Source: DASTCC01 sp035711465 (GTDB lineage Bacteria; Acidobacteriota; Vicinamibacteria; Vicinamibacterales; SCN-69-37). From it: a stretch of DNA of 6,201 nt. The stretch spans positions 1 to 6,201 of the forward strand of contig DASTCC010000538.1 of NCBI GenBank assembly GCA_035711465.1, given 5' to 3'. The position numbers and the translations under genes were made by a program. The notes under the pieces were generated by a model. The model was not told the origin of the DNA, did no database searches, and saw only the letters and a list, made by a program, of their open reading frames with translations. Below, in pieces: positions 1 to 5,732 of the stretch (its first letter is position 1; every line of letters starts with the position of its first letter).

Positions 1-764
1 ACGAGCAGCTCGAGTATCGCGAGCTGCTGTACCAGCTGACCCTGCGTGACATTCGCGTCCGCTACAAACAGGCGGTGATGGGCTTCGGCTGGGCGATCTT
101 CATGCCGCTCGTCAACACCGTGCTCTTCTCGGTGATCTTCACGCGAGCGGCGCCGATCGACGTCGGCACGAACTATCCGATCTGGGCGTACACCGGTCTG
201 CTGTTCTGGAACTACTTCGCATCGTCGCTGCGGTTCTCGGTGACGTCGCTCAGCGGCAACGCGCTGCTCGTCACCAAGATCTACTTTCCGCGCGAGATCT
301 TTCCGTTCTCGTCGATCCTCGTCTGCCTGGTGGACCTGGCGGTCGGCACCATCGTCCTGGTCGGCATGCTGATCTACTACCAGGTCGCGGTCGGTCCGGC
401 GATTCTCTTCCTCCCGGTGGTGCTGCTGATCCAGACGTTGTTCACCGCCGGCATCGCGCTCATCGTCTCGATGGCCAACCTGTTCCTTCGCGACGTCAAG
501 TACATCTTCGAGATGGTGCTGTCGCTCTGGATGTTCGCGACGTCGGTCGTCTTTCCGATCTCGGCGATTGGCGGCAAGCTCGGCCAGGTGCTGCTGCTCA
601 ATCCAATGACGCCGATCATCGAGGCCTATCGAGACGTGATCCTGTTCAACCGGCTGCCGCCGCTCGGCCCGTTGGCCGTGGCCGCGGCGCTGGCGGTGGT
701 GACGGTCGCGATCGGCTGGCTGATCTTCCATCGCGCCGAGTATCGATTCGCGGAGGCCGCGTAG
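1..764 (+). CDS. wzm: Polysaccharide ABC transporter permease (Wzm-like), 5' end missing
   Basis: This is the membrane subunit of an ABC-2 type exporter that moves lipid-linked O-antigen or similar glycan across the inner membrane. The reading frame is open from base 3, so the true start lies upstream of the window. The GTG at 75 is internal, because the codons before it encode the family's N-terminal amphipathic segment (YRELLYQLTLRDIRVRYKQ). The visible 253 residues contain about six hydrophobic segments, near visible residues 26-46, 58-80, 103-126, 132-158, 169-189 and 222-243. Family hallmarks are FLRDVKYI at about 161-168 and LNPMTPIIEAYRDVI at about 199-213. It ends in TAG at 762-764, whose last base is the first base of the downstream ATPase GTG, so the two are translationally coupled as exporter partners. 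The family call is strong; the exact glycan is unknown. Teichoic-acid (TagG) or capsule (KpsM) permeases are the closest alternatives. Confidence 0.9.
   Translation, partial: EQLEYRELLYQLTLRDIRVRYKQAVMGFGWAIFMPLVNTVLFSVIFTRAAPIDVGTNYPIWAYTGLLFWNYFASSLRFSVTSLSGNALLVTKIYFPREIFPFSSILVCLVDLAVGTIVLVGMLIYYQVAVGPAILFLPVVLLIQTLFTAGIALIVSMANLFLRDVKYIFEMVLSLWMFATSVVFPISAIGGKLGQVLLLNPMTPIIEAYRDVILFNRLPPLGPLAVAAALAVVTVAIGWLIFHRAEYRFAEAA
752..756 (+). promoter_or_regulatory. Ribosome binding site of the Wzt-like gene
   Basis: GGAGG lies seven bases before the GTG at 764, inside the last codons of the permease. It supports the GTG that overlaps the permease stop (TAGTG) as the real start of the ATPase. 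Confidence 0.75.
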
Positions 765-1990
765 TGGGCGAGCCGCGCATCGTCTTCGACGGCGTCTGGA
801 AGAAGTTCAATCGCGCTCAGCAGTTCAACAGCCTGCGCGATCTGGTGCCGGCCATGGTCGGCGGCCTGTTCAAGCGGCGCCAGGATGACGACCTGCACGG
901 TCGCGAGTTCTGGGCGCTGCGCGACGTCTCCTTCGAAGTCCGTCCCGGCGAAGCGCTCGGCATCATCGGCCCGAACGGCGCCGGCAAATCGACCGTCCTC
1001 AAAGTGCTGACCAAGATCCTGCGCGCCGATCGCGGGCAGGCGCTCGTGCACGGGCGCGTCGGCGCGCTGGTCGAGATCGCCGCCGGATTCCATCCCGATC
1101 TCACCGGCCGCGAGAACGTCTTCATGCAAGGCGCGATCATGGGGATGCGGCGCGCCGAGATCATCCGCAAGTTCGACGAGATCGTCGATTTCGCCGGGGT
1201 CGCCGAGTTCATCGACACGCCGGTCAAGCGCTATTCGAGCGGCATGAACGCGCGGCTCGGGTTCGCGGTCGCGGCCCATCTCGATCCCGACGTGCTGCTC
1301 ATCGACGAGGTGCTCTCGGTCGGCGATCTCAGCTTCCAGGAAAAATGCTACGAGCGCATGCAGCGCTACGTGAAGTCGGGCATCGCCGTCGCGTTCGTGT
1401 CGCACAACCTCTCGGCGATCTCGATGCTCTGCAGCCGCGTGCTCGTCCTGCGGCAGGGCCGGGTCGAGTCGCTGGCGCCGACGCAGGACGCGATCACGAC
1501 CTATGCGAAGATCGTGCAGGAAGCCCGCGCGGCGGAGCTGGGCCGGCAGGAGGTCACCGTCCAGCTCTTCAACGCACAGGATCGGGTGGTGAACGAAGTC
1601 GACGCCGGCGAAGCCGTCGTCGCGCGCGTCGTCGCCTATCCGCCGGCAAGTGGCGACGAGTTCCAGTCCGAGCTCGAGATCCGGCATCTCGAGTCGGGCA
1701 ACGTCATCTACCGCTGCCAGAGCCACGCCGCCGGATCCGGGCCGGTGCGCGCGGGGGCGAACGGCGGCCTCGACATCACCTGGGGATTCACCGCCAACTT
1801 CGGGCGCGGTCACTACGCGGTGACCTGCATCATCCTCAACGAGAGCTACCGCTGGGTCGCGGTCTCCGCGCCGGTGCTGCTCACCGTCAACGAGCGGCAG
1901 AGCGAGCAGGCCCTGGTGTACCTCGAGGCCAGGTGCGCGATGCGTCCGCTCGCGCGCGAGGAAGACAGCCTGAGCGCACCGCGCCGGTGA
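764..1990 (+). CDS. wzt: Polysaccharide ABC transporter ATP-binding protein with C-terminal glycan-recognition domain (Wzt-like)
   Basis: This is the cytoplasmic ATPase that powers export through the permease encoded just upstream. The 408-residue product starts at a GTG with a good GGAGG site. The nucleotide-binding domain covers about residues 5-245. It has Walker A GPNGAGKST (69-77), the family-typical GFHPDLTGREN stretch (109-119), signature YSSGM (157-161), Walker B DVLLIDE with the likely catalytic Glu182, D-loop SVGD (185-188) and switch His214 in FVSHN. Residues of about 260-395 form an extra beta-rich region (DITWGFTANFGRGHYAVTC) in the position of the Wzt C-terminal domain. In known Wzt proteins that domain binds the modified non-reducing end of the O-antigen. 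Its presence separates this protein from simple KpsT or TagH ATPases and suggests chain-end recognition before export. No terminator-like U-tract follows, and the convergent glycosyltransferase gene ends six bases away. Confidence 0.93.
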   Translation: MGEPRIVFDGVWKKFNRAQQFNSLRDLVPAMVGGLFKRRQDDDLHGREFWALRDVSFEVRPGEALGIIGPNGAGKSTVLKVLTKILRADRGQALVHGRVGALVEIAAGFHPDLTGRENVFMQGAIMGMRRAEIIRKFDEIVDFAGVAEFIDTPVKRYSSGMNARLGFAVAAHLDPDVLLIDEVLSVGDLSFQEKCYERMQRYVKSGIAVAFVSHNLSAISMLCSRVLVLRQGRVESLAPTQDAITTYAKIVQEARAAELGRQEVTVQLFNAQDRVVNEVDAGEAVVARVVAYPPASGDEFQSELEIRHLESGNVIYRCQSHAAGSGPVRAGANGGLDITWGFTANFGRGHYAVTCIILNESYRWVAVSAPVLLTVNERQSEQALVYLEARCAMRPLAREEDSLSAPRR

Positions 1991-2012
1991 GCCGCCTCAG
2001 GCGCGCCGGTGC
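1976..2012. terminator. Inverted repeat enclosing two convergent stop codons (possible bidirectional terminator)
   Basis: Arms GCACC/GGTGC (1976-1980 with 2008-2012) and GCGCC/GGCGC (1981-1985 with 2000-2004) surround an inner TGAG-CCGC-CTCA hairpin (1988-1999). There is a GG bulge on the left and a GCC bulge on the right. The TGA of the ATPase (1988-1990) and the TGA of the minus-strand glycosyltransferase (1997-1999) are the two sides of the inner stem. There is no U-tract, so this is not a classical intrinsic terminator. A GC-rich hairpin at a convergent junction could still stop or protect both transcripts. Folding and function are inferred. Confidence 0.4.
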
Positions 2013-2977
2013 TGCGGTTCGCTGGCGGCGTCGGTCGCCGGCGATCGGCGCGGCTTGAGCCGCTGCAGCGTATATCCGTTCTTCACACCCAGCCATCGAA
2101 ACGTCCGCGCCGATCGCGATCGCCTCAGTGACTCGGGGCCCGAGCGGGAAAGCGCTGCCAGCCTCTGCACGACGTCGTCGACCGCCGACCATTCGAGGCC
2201 CGCTTCCCGGCAATGGTTCAGGGCGGACCACAGGCTCCAGAACAGCCGCTCGGCGTAACGATCGAGCAGGTCGGGACGGGCCATCAGCGCGTCGGCGAGG
2301 CGAACGATCACATCGGCGTGGCCGCGGGCCCGGTCCTGTTTCTTGGTCGTCGCCAGCTGTGATTGGCGATGCTGCCGATACAGCGCGCCCGCGTAGGCCA
2401 CCGAGGTCAGCGACGACGCGCGCATGCCGATGCGCCACCAGAGATCCCAATCCTCGAACCAATGCAGCGTCTCGACGAACCCCTCCGCATCGCGGATCAA
2501 TCTGGTCGGCACCAGCCAGCAGTGAATCGGCGCGAGGTTCTCTTCGATGATGTGAGGAAAGAACGATGACGCCAGCGCGTCCTTGGTGAAATATGGAGCG
2601 CCGGGATCCGTGGTGAACCACGCGCACCCCATGACAGACACCGCGTCGGGCGACGATCCAACGGCAGCAGCCAGCCGCTCGAGCGATTCCGGCGCCAGGA
2701 GATCATCGGCGTCGAGGAAGAGGATGTGCGTGCCCTTGGCTTCGGCGATGCCTCGATTGCGTGCGACGGCTTCGCCCTGGTTGACCTGGCGAATGACCCG
2801 CACCGGCGCGCCGAAGCTCTCGCCGATCGCGGCCGAGCCATCCGTCGAGCCGTCGTCGACGACCAGGATCTCCAACGGCGGCTTCGTCTGAGCGATCGCC
2901 GATCGCAGCGTCTCCGCGAGGAAACGCTCGCCGTTGTAGCACGCCATCACGATCGAAACGGAGACGGCATCACTCAT
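1997..2977 (-). CDS. Family 2 glycosyltransferase
   Basis: This is a cytoplasmic, probably membrane-associated, inverting sugar transferase using a nucleotide-sugar donor. Its likely role is building the glycan served by the neighbouring exporter. The 326-residue product has a GT-A domain from the start: VSIVMACYNG (7-16), donor-site VVDDGSTDGS (39-48), NQGEAVARNRGI (66-77) and the metal-binding FLDADD (87-92). The acceptor-side acidic motif is FEDWDLWWRIG (174-184), and the ED pair is the usual catalytic-base position in this family. No transmembrane segment is evident, and the C-terminal 40 residues are strongly basic. I chose the ATG at 2977 because it is preceded by GGGTGA at eight bases and the fold begins directly after it. 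A GTG at 3016 would add 13 residues and overlap the upstream gene. The Shine-Dalgarno contains the stop codon of the upstream epimerase, so the two are probably co-translated. Donor and acceptor sugars cannot be told. Confidence 0.9.
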   Translation of the reverse strand: MSDAVSVSIVMACYNGERFLAETLRSAIAQTKPPLEILVVDDGSTDGSAAIGESFGAPVRVIRQVNQGEAVARNRGIAEAKGTHILFLDADDLLAPESLERLAAAVGSSPDAVSVMGCAWFTTDPGAPYFTKDALASSFFPHIIEENLAPIHCWLVPTRLIRDAEGFVETLHWFEDWDLWWRIGMRASSLTSVAYAGALYRQHRQSQLATTKKQDRARGHADVIVRLADALMARPDLLDRYAERLFWSLWSALNHCREAGLEWSAVDDVVQRLAALSRSGPESLRRSRSARTFRWLGVKNGYTLQRLKPRRSPATDAASEPQHRRA

Positions 2978-2985
2978 GACGTCGA

Positions 2986-2991
2986 TCACCC
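2986..2991 (-). promoter_or_regulatory. Ribosome binding site of the glycosyltransferase, overlapping the upstream stop
   Basis: On the minus strand GGGTGA precedes ATG 2977 by eight bases. Its TGA is the stop codon of the epimerase reading frame. The arrangement implies translational coupling and decides the glycosyltransferase start. Confidence 0.6.
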
Positions 2992-3651
2992 GAGCAGCCG
3001 CGCGTACTTCGCCCACGCGAGCGTCAGCGCCATCGCCCGTTCGCGATCGGCGAGCGGCTGGAAACCGAGCTCGCGCTCGGCCTTCGCGATCGAGACTCGC
3101 GCGGCCTCGCCGTCGTACACGAGCCGATCGTCACCGCCGCTGGCCGCCGGCCGGTAGACCACCGCGGCGTCGGCGCCGAAGCGCCGCAGCATCTTCTGCT
3201 GGAACTCCGGCGACTTGTCCCACAAGCGCCGCGGCCAGGTGCCGATCGGATCGGTCTGGATCACCTTGCGGACGATGCCACGAAGCTCGGGCGACGTCGC
3301 GATCGAGCGGAAGCCCGAGAGCCAGCGGGTACCGAGTCCGGGATGGTCGCCGCCGTCCGCGCGGACGACCGCCGGCGCGCTGCCGACCGTGAGGCCAGCG
3401 GCCCGCGCGAAGTGCTCGTAGAACTCGCGAAGCGACACCTGCTCGGGATCGGAGACGAGATAGGCGGCGAGCGACGCTTCCGGCGCCTCGATCGCGCGCG
3501 CGATCGCTTCGACGACGTGGTCGACGTAGACCATGTTGGCCGGCACGCCCGAGTCGCCGGCGATGGCGAACTGGCCGCGCGCGATCGCTTGCAGCGGCCG
3601 CACCGTGAAGGTCTTCGAATGCGGCCCGTAAATGCGCGTCGGCCGCAACAT
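2986..3651 (-). CDS. C-terminal part of the NAD-dependent epimerase/dehydratase domain, separated by an in-frame stop
   Basis: These 221 codons are the substrate-binding end of an extended short-chain dehydrogenase/reductase (SDR), of the nucleotide-sugar epimerase/dehydratase type. The sequence opens with LRPTRIYGP (2-10), the strand and loop that normally follow the YxxxK active site. It continues with NMVYVDHVVEAI (39-50) and YLVSDPEQVSLREFYEHF (64-81), and ends with SIAKAERELGFQP (187-199), all standard for the second half of such enzymes. It has no glycine-rich NAD motif and no catalytic Tyr/Lys. Those lie upstream in the same frame, beyond one TAG codon. The ATG at 3651 sits six bases after that TAG and has no visible Shine-Dalgarno, so independent initiation would depend on reinitiation after the stop. 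On its own the fragment could not be an active epimerase. It is best read as the rest of the gene ending at 3658. Confidence 0.75.
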   Translation of the reverse strand: MLRPTRIYGPHSKTFTVRPLQAIARGQFAIAGDSGVPANMVYVDHVVEAIARAIEAPEASLAAYLVSDPEQVSLREFYEHFARAAGLTVGSAPAVVRADGGDHPGLGTRWLSGFRSIATSPELRGIVRKVIQTDPIGTWPRRLWDKSPEFQQKMLRRFGADAAVVYRPAASGGDDRLVYDGEAARVSIAKAERELGFQPLADRERAMALTLAWAKYARLLG

Positions 3652-3657
3652 GATTGT

Positions 3658-3660
3658 CTA
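3658..3660 (-). other. In-frame amber codon splitting the Gfo/Idh/MocA-epimerase gene
   Basis: On the minus strand the frame reads ...VAKAGL-TAG-TIMLRPTRIYGP... with no shift. The stop falls where epimerases have one variable residue after a GL and before the strand leading to RPTxIYGP. One base change from AAG, GAG, CAG, TCG, TTG, TGG or a Tyr codon would give TAG. No other disruption is visible on either side. The permease in this same window uses TAG as an ordinary stop, which argues against global reassignment. Confidence 0.85.
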
Positions 3661-5280
3661 GAGGCCCGCTTTGGCGACGCCTTCGAGCGCGCGCTCGGCG
3701 GCGAGCTTCGCCTGTCCGTAGTCGTCGCTCGCCGGCGGATCGAGCGGCGTCGACTCATCGAGCGTGTCGCCGCCGTCGCGGCGGTGCACGAACAGCGTGC
3801 TGATGTGGACGAAGCGCCGGACGCCGGCCTTGCGGGCCGTCTCGGCGACGGTCCGCGTGCCTTCGACGGTGACGGCGCGCGACGCTTCGGGCGGCCAGAT
3901 GGTGCCGACGGCGCAGTGCACGACGGCGTCGCAGCCCTGGACCGCGCGCGCCATGTCGTCGGCGGAACAGACGTCGCCGAGCACGATCTCGCCGGTCCAG
4001 CGCGCGAGTCGCGCGGCGCTGCGCGGGCTCTTGACGAGCGCGATCGCGTCCCACCCGTAGCGCTCGCGCAGGATCTCGACGGCGCGGCCGCCGACGAATC
4101 CGCCGGCGCCGGTGACCAGCACACGACGGCGCCGGGCCGGCGCCCCGGGCGGGCGCACCATCGGCGTCGCCGGCGCCTTCAGGTTGGCGTCGGTCCACGG
4201 CTCATCGATCGCCGTGCGCACGCGGTAGCAATCCTCGATGACTTTCGTGACCGGCACGACCGACCGCCCGGACAGAACGGGATCGGCTTTGCGATCGATC
4301 GCCGCAAGCCAATCGTCGAGCTGATCGCGGAATGCCTGGTAGCCCACGAACTCGTCGGCTTGGGCCCATTGCGCCATGAACGCGATCGCACGCTGGCCGT
4401 CGCTGGCCGCGACGCCCCCGGTGCGGTTGATGCGGACGTGCGTGAAGTCCGCGCGGCCGAGCTCGAGCGTCGCGTGCTCGCAGGTCACGCGGATGCTGTT
4501 GCGCAGATCGCGGGTGCGGCTGAGCTCCAGGCGCACCGGCACGTTCTCGTGCGCGGTGGTCAGGTCGCCGTGCATTACGCAGTCGGTCTCGATGCCGCCG
4601 CGGGCGTTGTCCTCGAACCGCCGGACGTCCAGCCGGCCGGGGATCATGAACAGGAGCTCGTCGATGAGGTGCGTGCCGATGTCCATGAGCACGCCGCCGC
4701 CGCCGCCGGCGCGCGTCAGCACCGCCAGGGTCGCCAGATCCCAGCCGTACGATCCGCCTTCCTCGATGTCGATCGAGAGCGGCGCGCCGAACTCGCGGCG
4801 CTCGACGAGCGCCTTGAAGAGCTGCACTGAGGGCAGAAAGCGCCGGTACAGTCCGACGCCGAGCGTCACGCCGGCGCGATCGGCGGCGGCGACCATCGCT
4901 TCGGCATCGGCGTGCGTCGTCGCCATCGGCTTCTCGACGAAGACGTGCACGCCACGATCGGTCAGCGCGATCGTCGCCGGTGCGTGGTGGGCGGGCGGCG
5001 TCGCCAGGACGACACCGTCGACGGATCCGGACGCGAGCTTGTCGACGTCGGTCAGGACCTGCGGCACCTGGTAGGCATTGGCCAGATCGCGGGCGCGCGC
5101 TTCGTCGCGATCGATGAGCGCAACCAGCTCGAGGCGATCGTGTCCGGCGATCACCGGTAGCAGGTTCGCGCGAGCCACTGCGCCGCATCCAACCAGAGCG
5201 ATGCGAAAACGGCCGGAGCTCCGGTCTTCACCGGATGACGACTTCGCCGATTCCAGTTCGTGAGGCACGACTGCCGACAT
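3658..5280 (-). CDS. Gfo/Idh/MocA oxidoreductase fused to N-terminal half of an NAD-dependent epimerase (prematurely terminated)
   Basis: The 540-residue product has two modules. Residues of about 24-360 form a Gfo/Idh/MocA NAD(P)-dependent sugar oxidoreductase, with nucleotide motif GCGAVA (31-36), VFVEKPMA (113-120) and catalytic-region MDIGTHLID (199-207, His204 in the usual position). A Pro/Ala/Arg-rich linker (about 361-386) joins it to a second Rossmann domain. That domain has VLVTGAGGFVGG (387-398), acidic GDV (435-437), ISTLF (493-497) and the SDR pair Tyr521/Lys525 in YGQAK. It stops at residue 540, before the substrate-binding half. That half continues in frame after the TAG; the full open frame down to 2986 would be 764 residues. 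I chose ATG 5280, which has GGTGA seven bases upstream and leads directly to the fold; the frame stays open to 5388 with upstream alternatives. The likely pathway is nucleotide-sugar modification for the surface glycan. The oxidoreductase half may still work alone; the epimerase half as encoded probably does not. Confidence 0.85.
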   Translation of the reverse strand: MSAVVPHELESAKSSSGEDRSSGRFRIALVGCGAVARANLLPVIAGHDRLELVALIDRDEARARDLANAYQVPQVLTDVDKLASGSVDGVVLATPPAHHAPATIALTDRGVHVFVEKPMATTHADAEAMVAAADRAGVTLGVGLYRRFLPSVQLFKALVERREFGAPLSIDIEEGGSYGWDLATLAVLTRAGGGGGVLMDIGTHLIDELLFMIPGRLDVRRFEDNARGGIETDCVMHGDLTTAHENVPVRLELSRTRDLRNSIRVTCEHATLELGRADFTHVRINRTGGVAASDGQRAIAFMAQWAQADEFVGYQAFRDQLDDWLAAIDRKADPVLSGRSVVPVTKVIEDCYRVRTAIDEPWTDANLKAPATPMVRPPGAPARRRRVLVTGAGGFVGGRAVEILRERYGWDAIALVKSPRSAARLARWTGEIVLGDVCSADDMARAVQGCDAVVHCAVGTIWPPEASRAVTVEGTRTVAETARKAGVRRFVHISTLFVHRRDGGDTLDESTPLDPPASDDYGQAKLAAERALEGVAKAGL

Positions 5281-5287
5281 TATCGAG

Positions 5288-5292
5288 TCACC
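5288..5292 (-). promoter_or_regulatory. Ribosome binding site of the oxidoreductase-epimerase gene
   Basis: GGTGA on the minus strand lies seven bases before ATG 5280. It uses the same GGTGA core as the glycosyltransferase site. It favours 5280 over upstream in-frame starts such as ATG 5322, which lacks a comparable site. Confidence 0.55.
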
Positions 5293-5548
5293 AGATTTCT
5301 GCGTCAGCCAACGGGATGGCATTGGTCTGACCGGATGGTGATTAGCAAACCGATGACCGGCCGGTGCGGGAACCTGGGCAAGCGTCACAAGCCTTTGTAC
5401 CGCGGCCGTTTAGCGACGATCGTAGGTGCAGCGGCCGCCAACGTGATCGCCGGAGTCGCCCGGCCAGCAGACTAATCTCCACACCGTGATTGCCGTTACA
5501 AAGGGCTGATGCCCGCGGAGGCGTACGGCCGATAACCTCACAGAACCG

Positions 5549-5563
5549 TTCGGGTAACCCGAA
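5549..5563. repeat. 15-bp perfect dyad TTCGGGT-A-ACCCGAA
   Basis: Seven-base arms are separated by a single central A, 170 bases upstream of the plus-strand start. The one-base loop makes an RNA hairpin unlikely over its full length, so a repressor-type DNA operator is more plausible. No regulator is identified. Confidence 0.45.
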
Positions 5564-5576
5564 ATACGTGGGTCTT

Positions 5577-5599
5577 GGTACGAACAGTACTGTGATACC
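5577..5599. repeat. Nested dyad GGTA...ACAGTACTGT...TACC
   Basis: The 10-base perfect palindrome ACAGTACTGT (5584-5593) is flanked by GGTA (5577-5580) and TACC (5596-5599), with three-base and two-base spacers. It could be a protein-binding operator or part of a structured leader of the plus-strand gene. Function is inferred only from symmetry and position. Confidence 0.4.
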
Positions 5600-5718
5600 C
5601 TGCATTGGCCGTTGACAGTCAGCCCCTCCAACCCCAGCCGACTGACGCCCGTAAACAGTTCACCGTATGCGACTTGTAGTGACCCGGACTGTGGGTGAAC
5701 CCTGCATGTAAAGGGTAA

Positions 5719-5725
5719 AAGGAGG
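5719..5725 (+). promoter_or_regulatory. Strong ribosome binding site of the acyltransferase-like gene
   Basis: AAGGAGG ends seven bases before ATG 5733 and is close to a perfect anti-Shine-Dalgarno match. It decides the start in favour of ATG 5733 over the in-frame ATG at 5808, which has no such site. A possible hairpin ACCCT/AGGGT (5699-5703 with 5712-5716) ends four bases before GGAGG. Confidence 0.8.
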
Positions 5726-5732
5726 CATTGGC

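Larger units (their letters stand above)
5281..5732. other. 452-bp divergent intergenic region with dyads; no gene seen
   Basis: This region separates the minus-strand oxidoreductase gene from the plus-strand acyltransferase-like gene and must hold both promoters. Short open frames on both strands have no recognisable protein character. A TTGACA hexamer lies at 5612-5617 on the plus strand, but no convincing -10 box follows at 16-18 bases. Perfect palindromes occur at 5416-5423 (ACGATCGT), 5431-5438 (GCGGCCGC), 5549-5563 and 5584-5593. CCTTTGTA at 5392-5399 is the inverse of TACAAAGG at 5497-5504. ACCCTGCAT is repeated at 5597-5605 and 5699-5707. No tRNA or CRISPR array is visible, and I could not confirm any known riboswitch. 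Confidence 0.6.

Noticed and set aside
75..764. GTG at 75 as the true start of the permease
   Set aside because: The upstream in-frame codons from base 3 encode the conserved YRELL...RDIRVRYKQ segment, so the gene begins before the window.
626..1813. Long minus-strand open frame opposite the ATPase gene
   Set aside because: It has Arg/Asp/His/Leu-rich low-complexity translation with no family motif, and it lies antisense to a clear Wzt gene. It is a typical shadow frame in GC-rich DNA.
2978..3016. GTG 3016 as the glycosyltransferase start
   Set aside because: It would overlap the upstream gene by 31 bases and add 13 residues before the conserved VSIVMACYNG. ATG 2977 has a Shine-Dalgarno and fits the family's N-terminus.
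3657..3662. TCTAGA at the amber codon as a cloning or assembly junction
   Set aside because: Both sides continue in the same frame as one coherent epimerase with no missing residues, so a join of unrelated fragments is not needed to explain it.
3343..4830. 495-codon plus-strand open frame opposite the epimerase/oxidoreductase
   Set aside because: The translation is Arg/Asp/Ala/Val-rich and has no recognisable domain. The opposite strand encodes two well-defined enzyme domains over the same bases.
5341..5440. Possible cyclic-di-GMP (GEMM) riboswitch
   Set aside because: GCAAACC (5345-5351), GCGTCACAAGCC (5382-5393) and CGTAGGTGCAGCGG (5421-5434) vaguely recall GEMM segments in order. The helices do not match the consensus and the nearest plus-strand start is about 290 bases away. 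A covariance-model scan would settle it.
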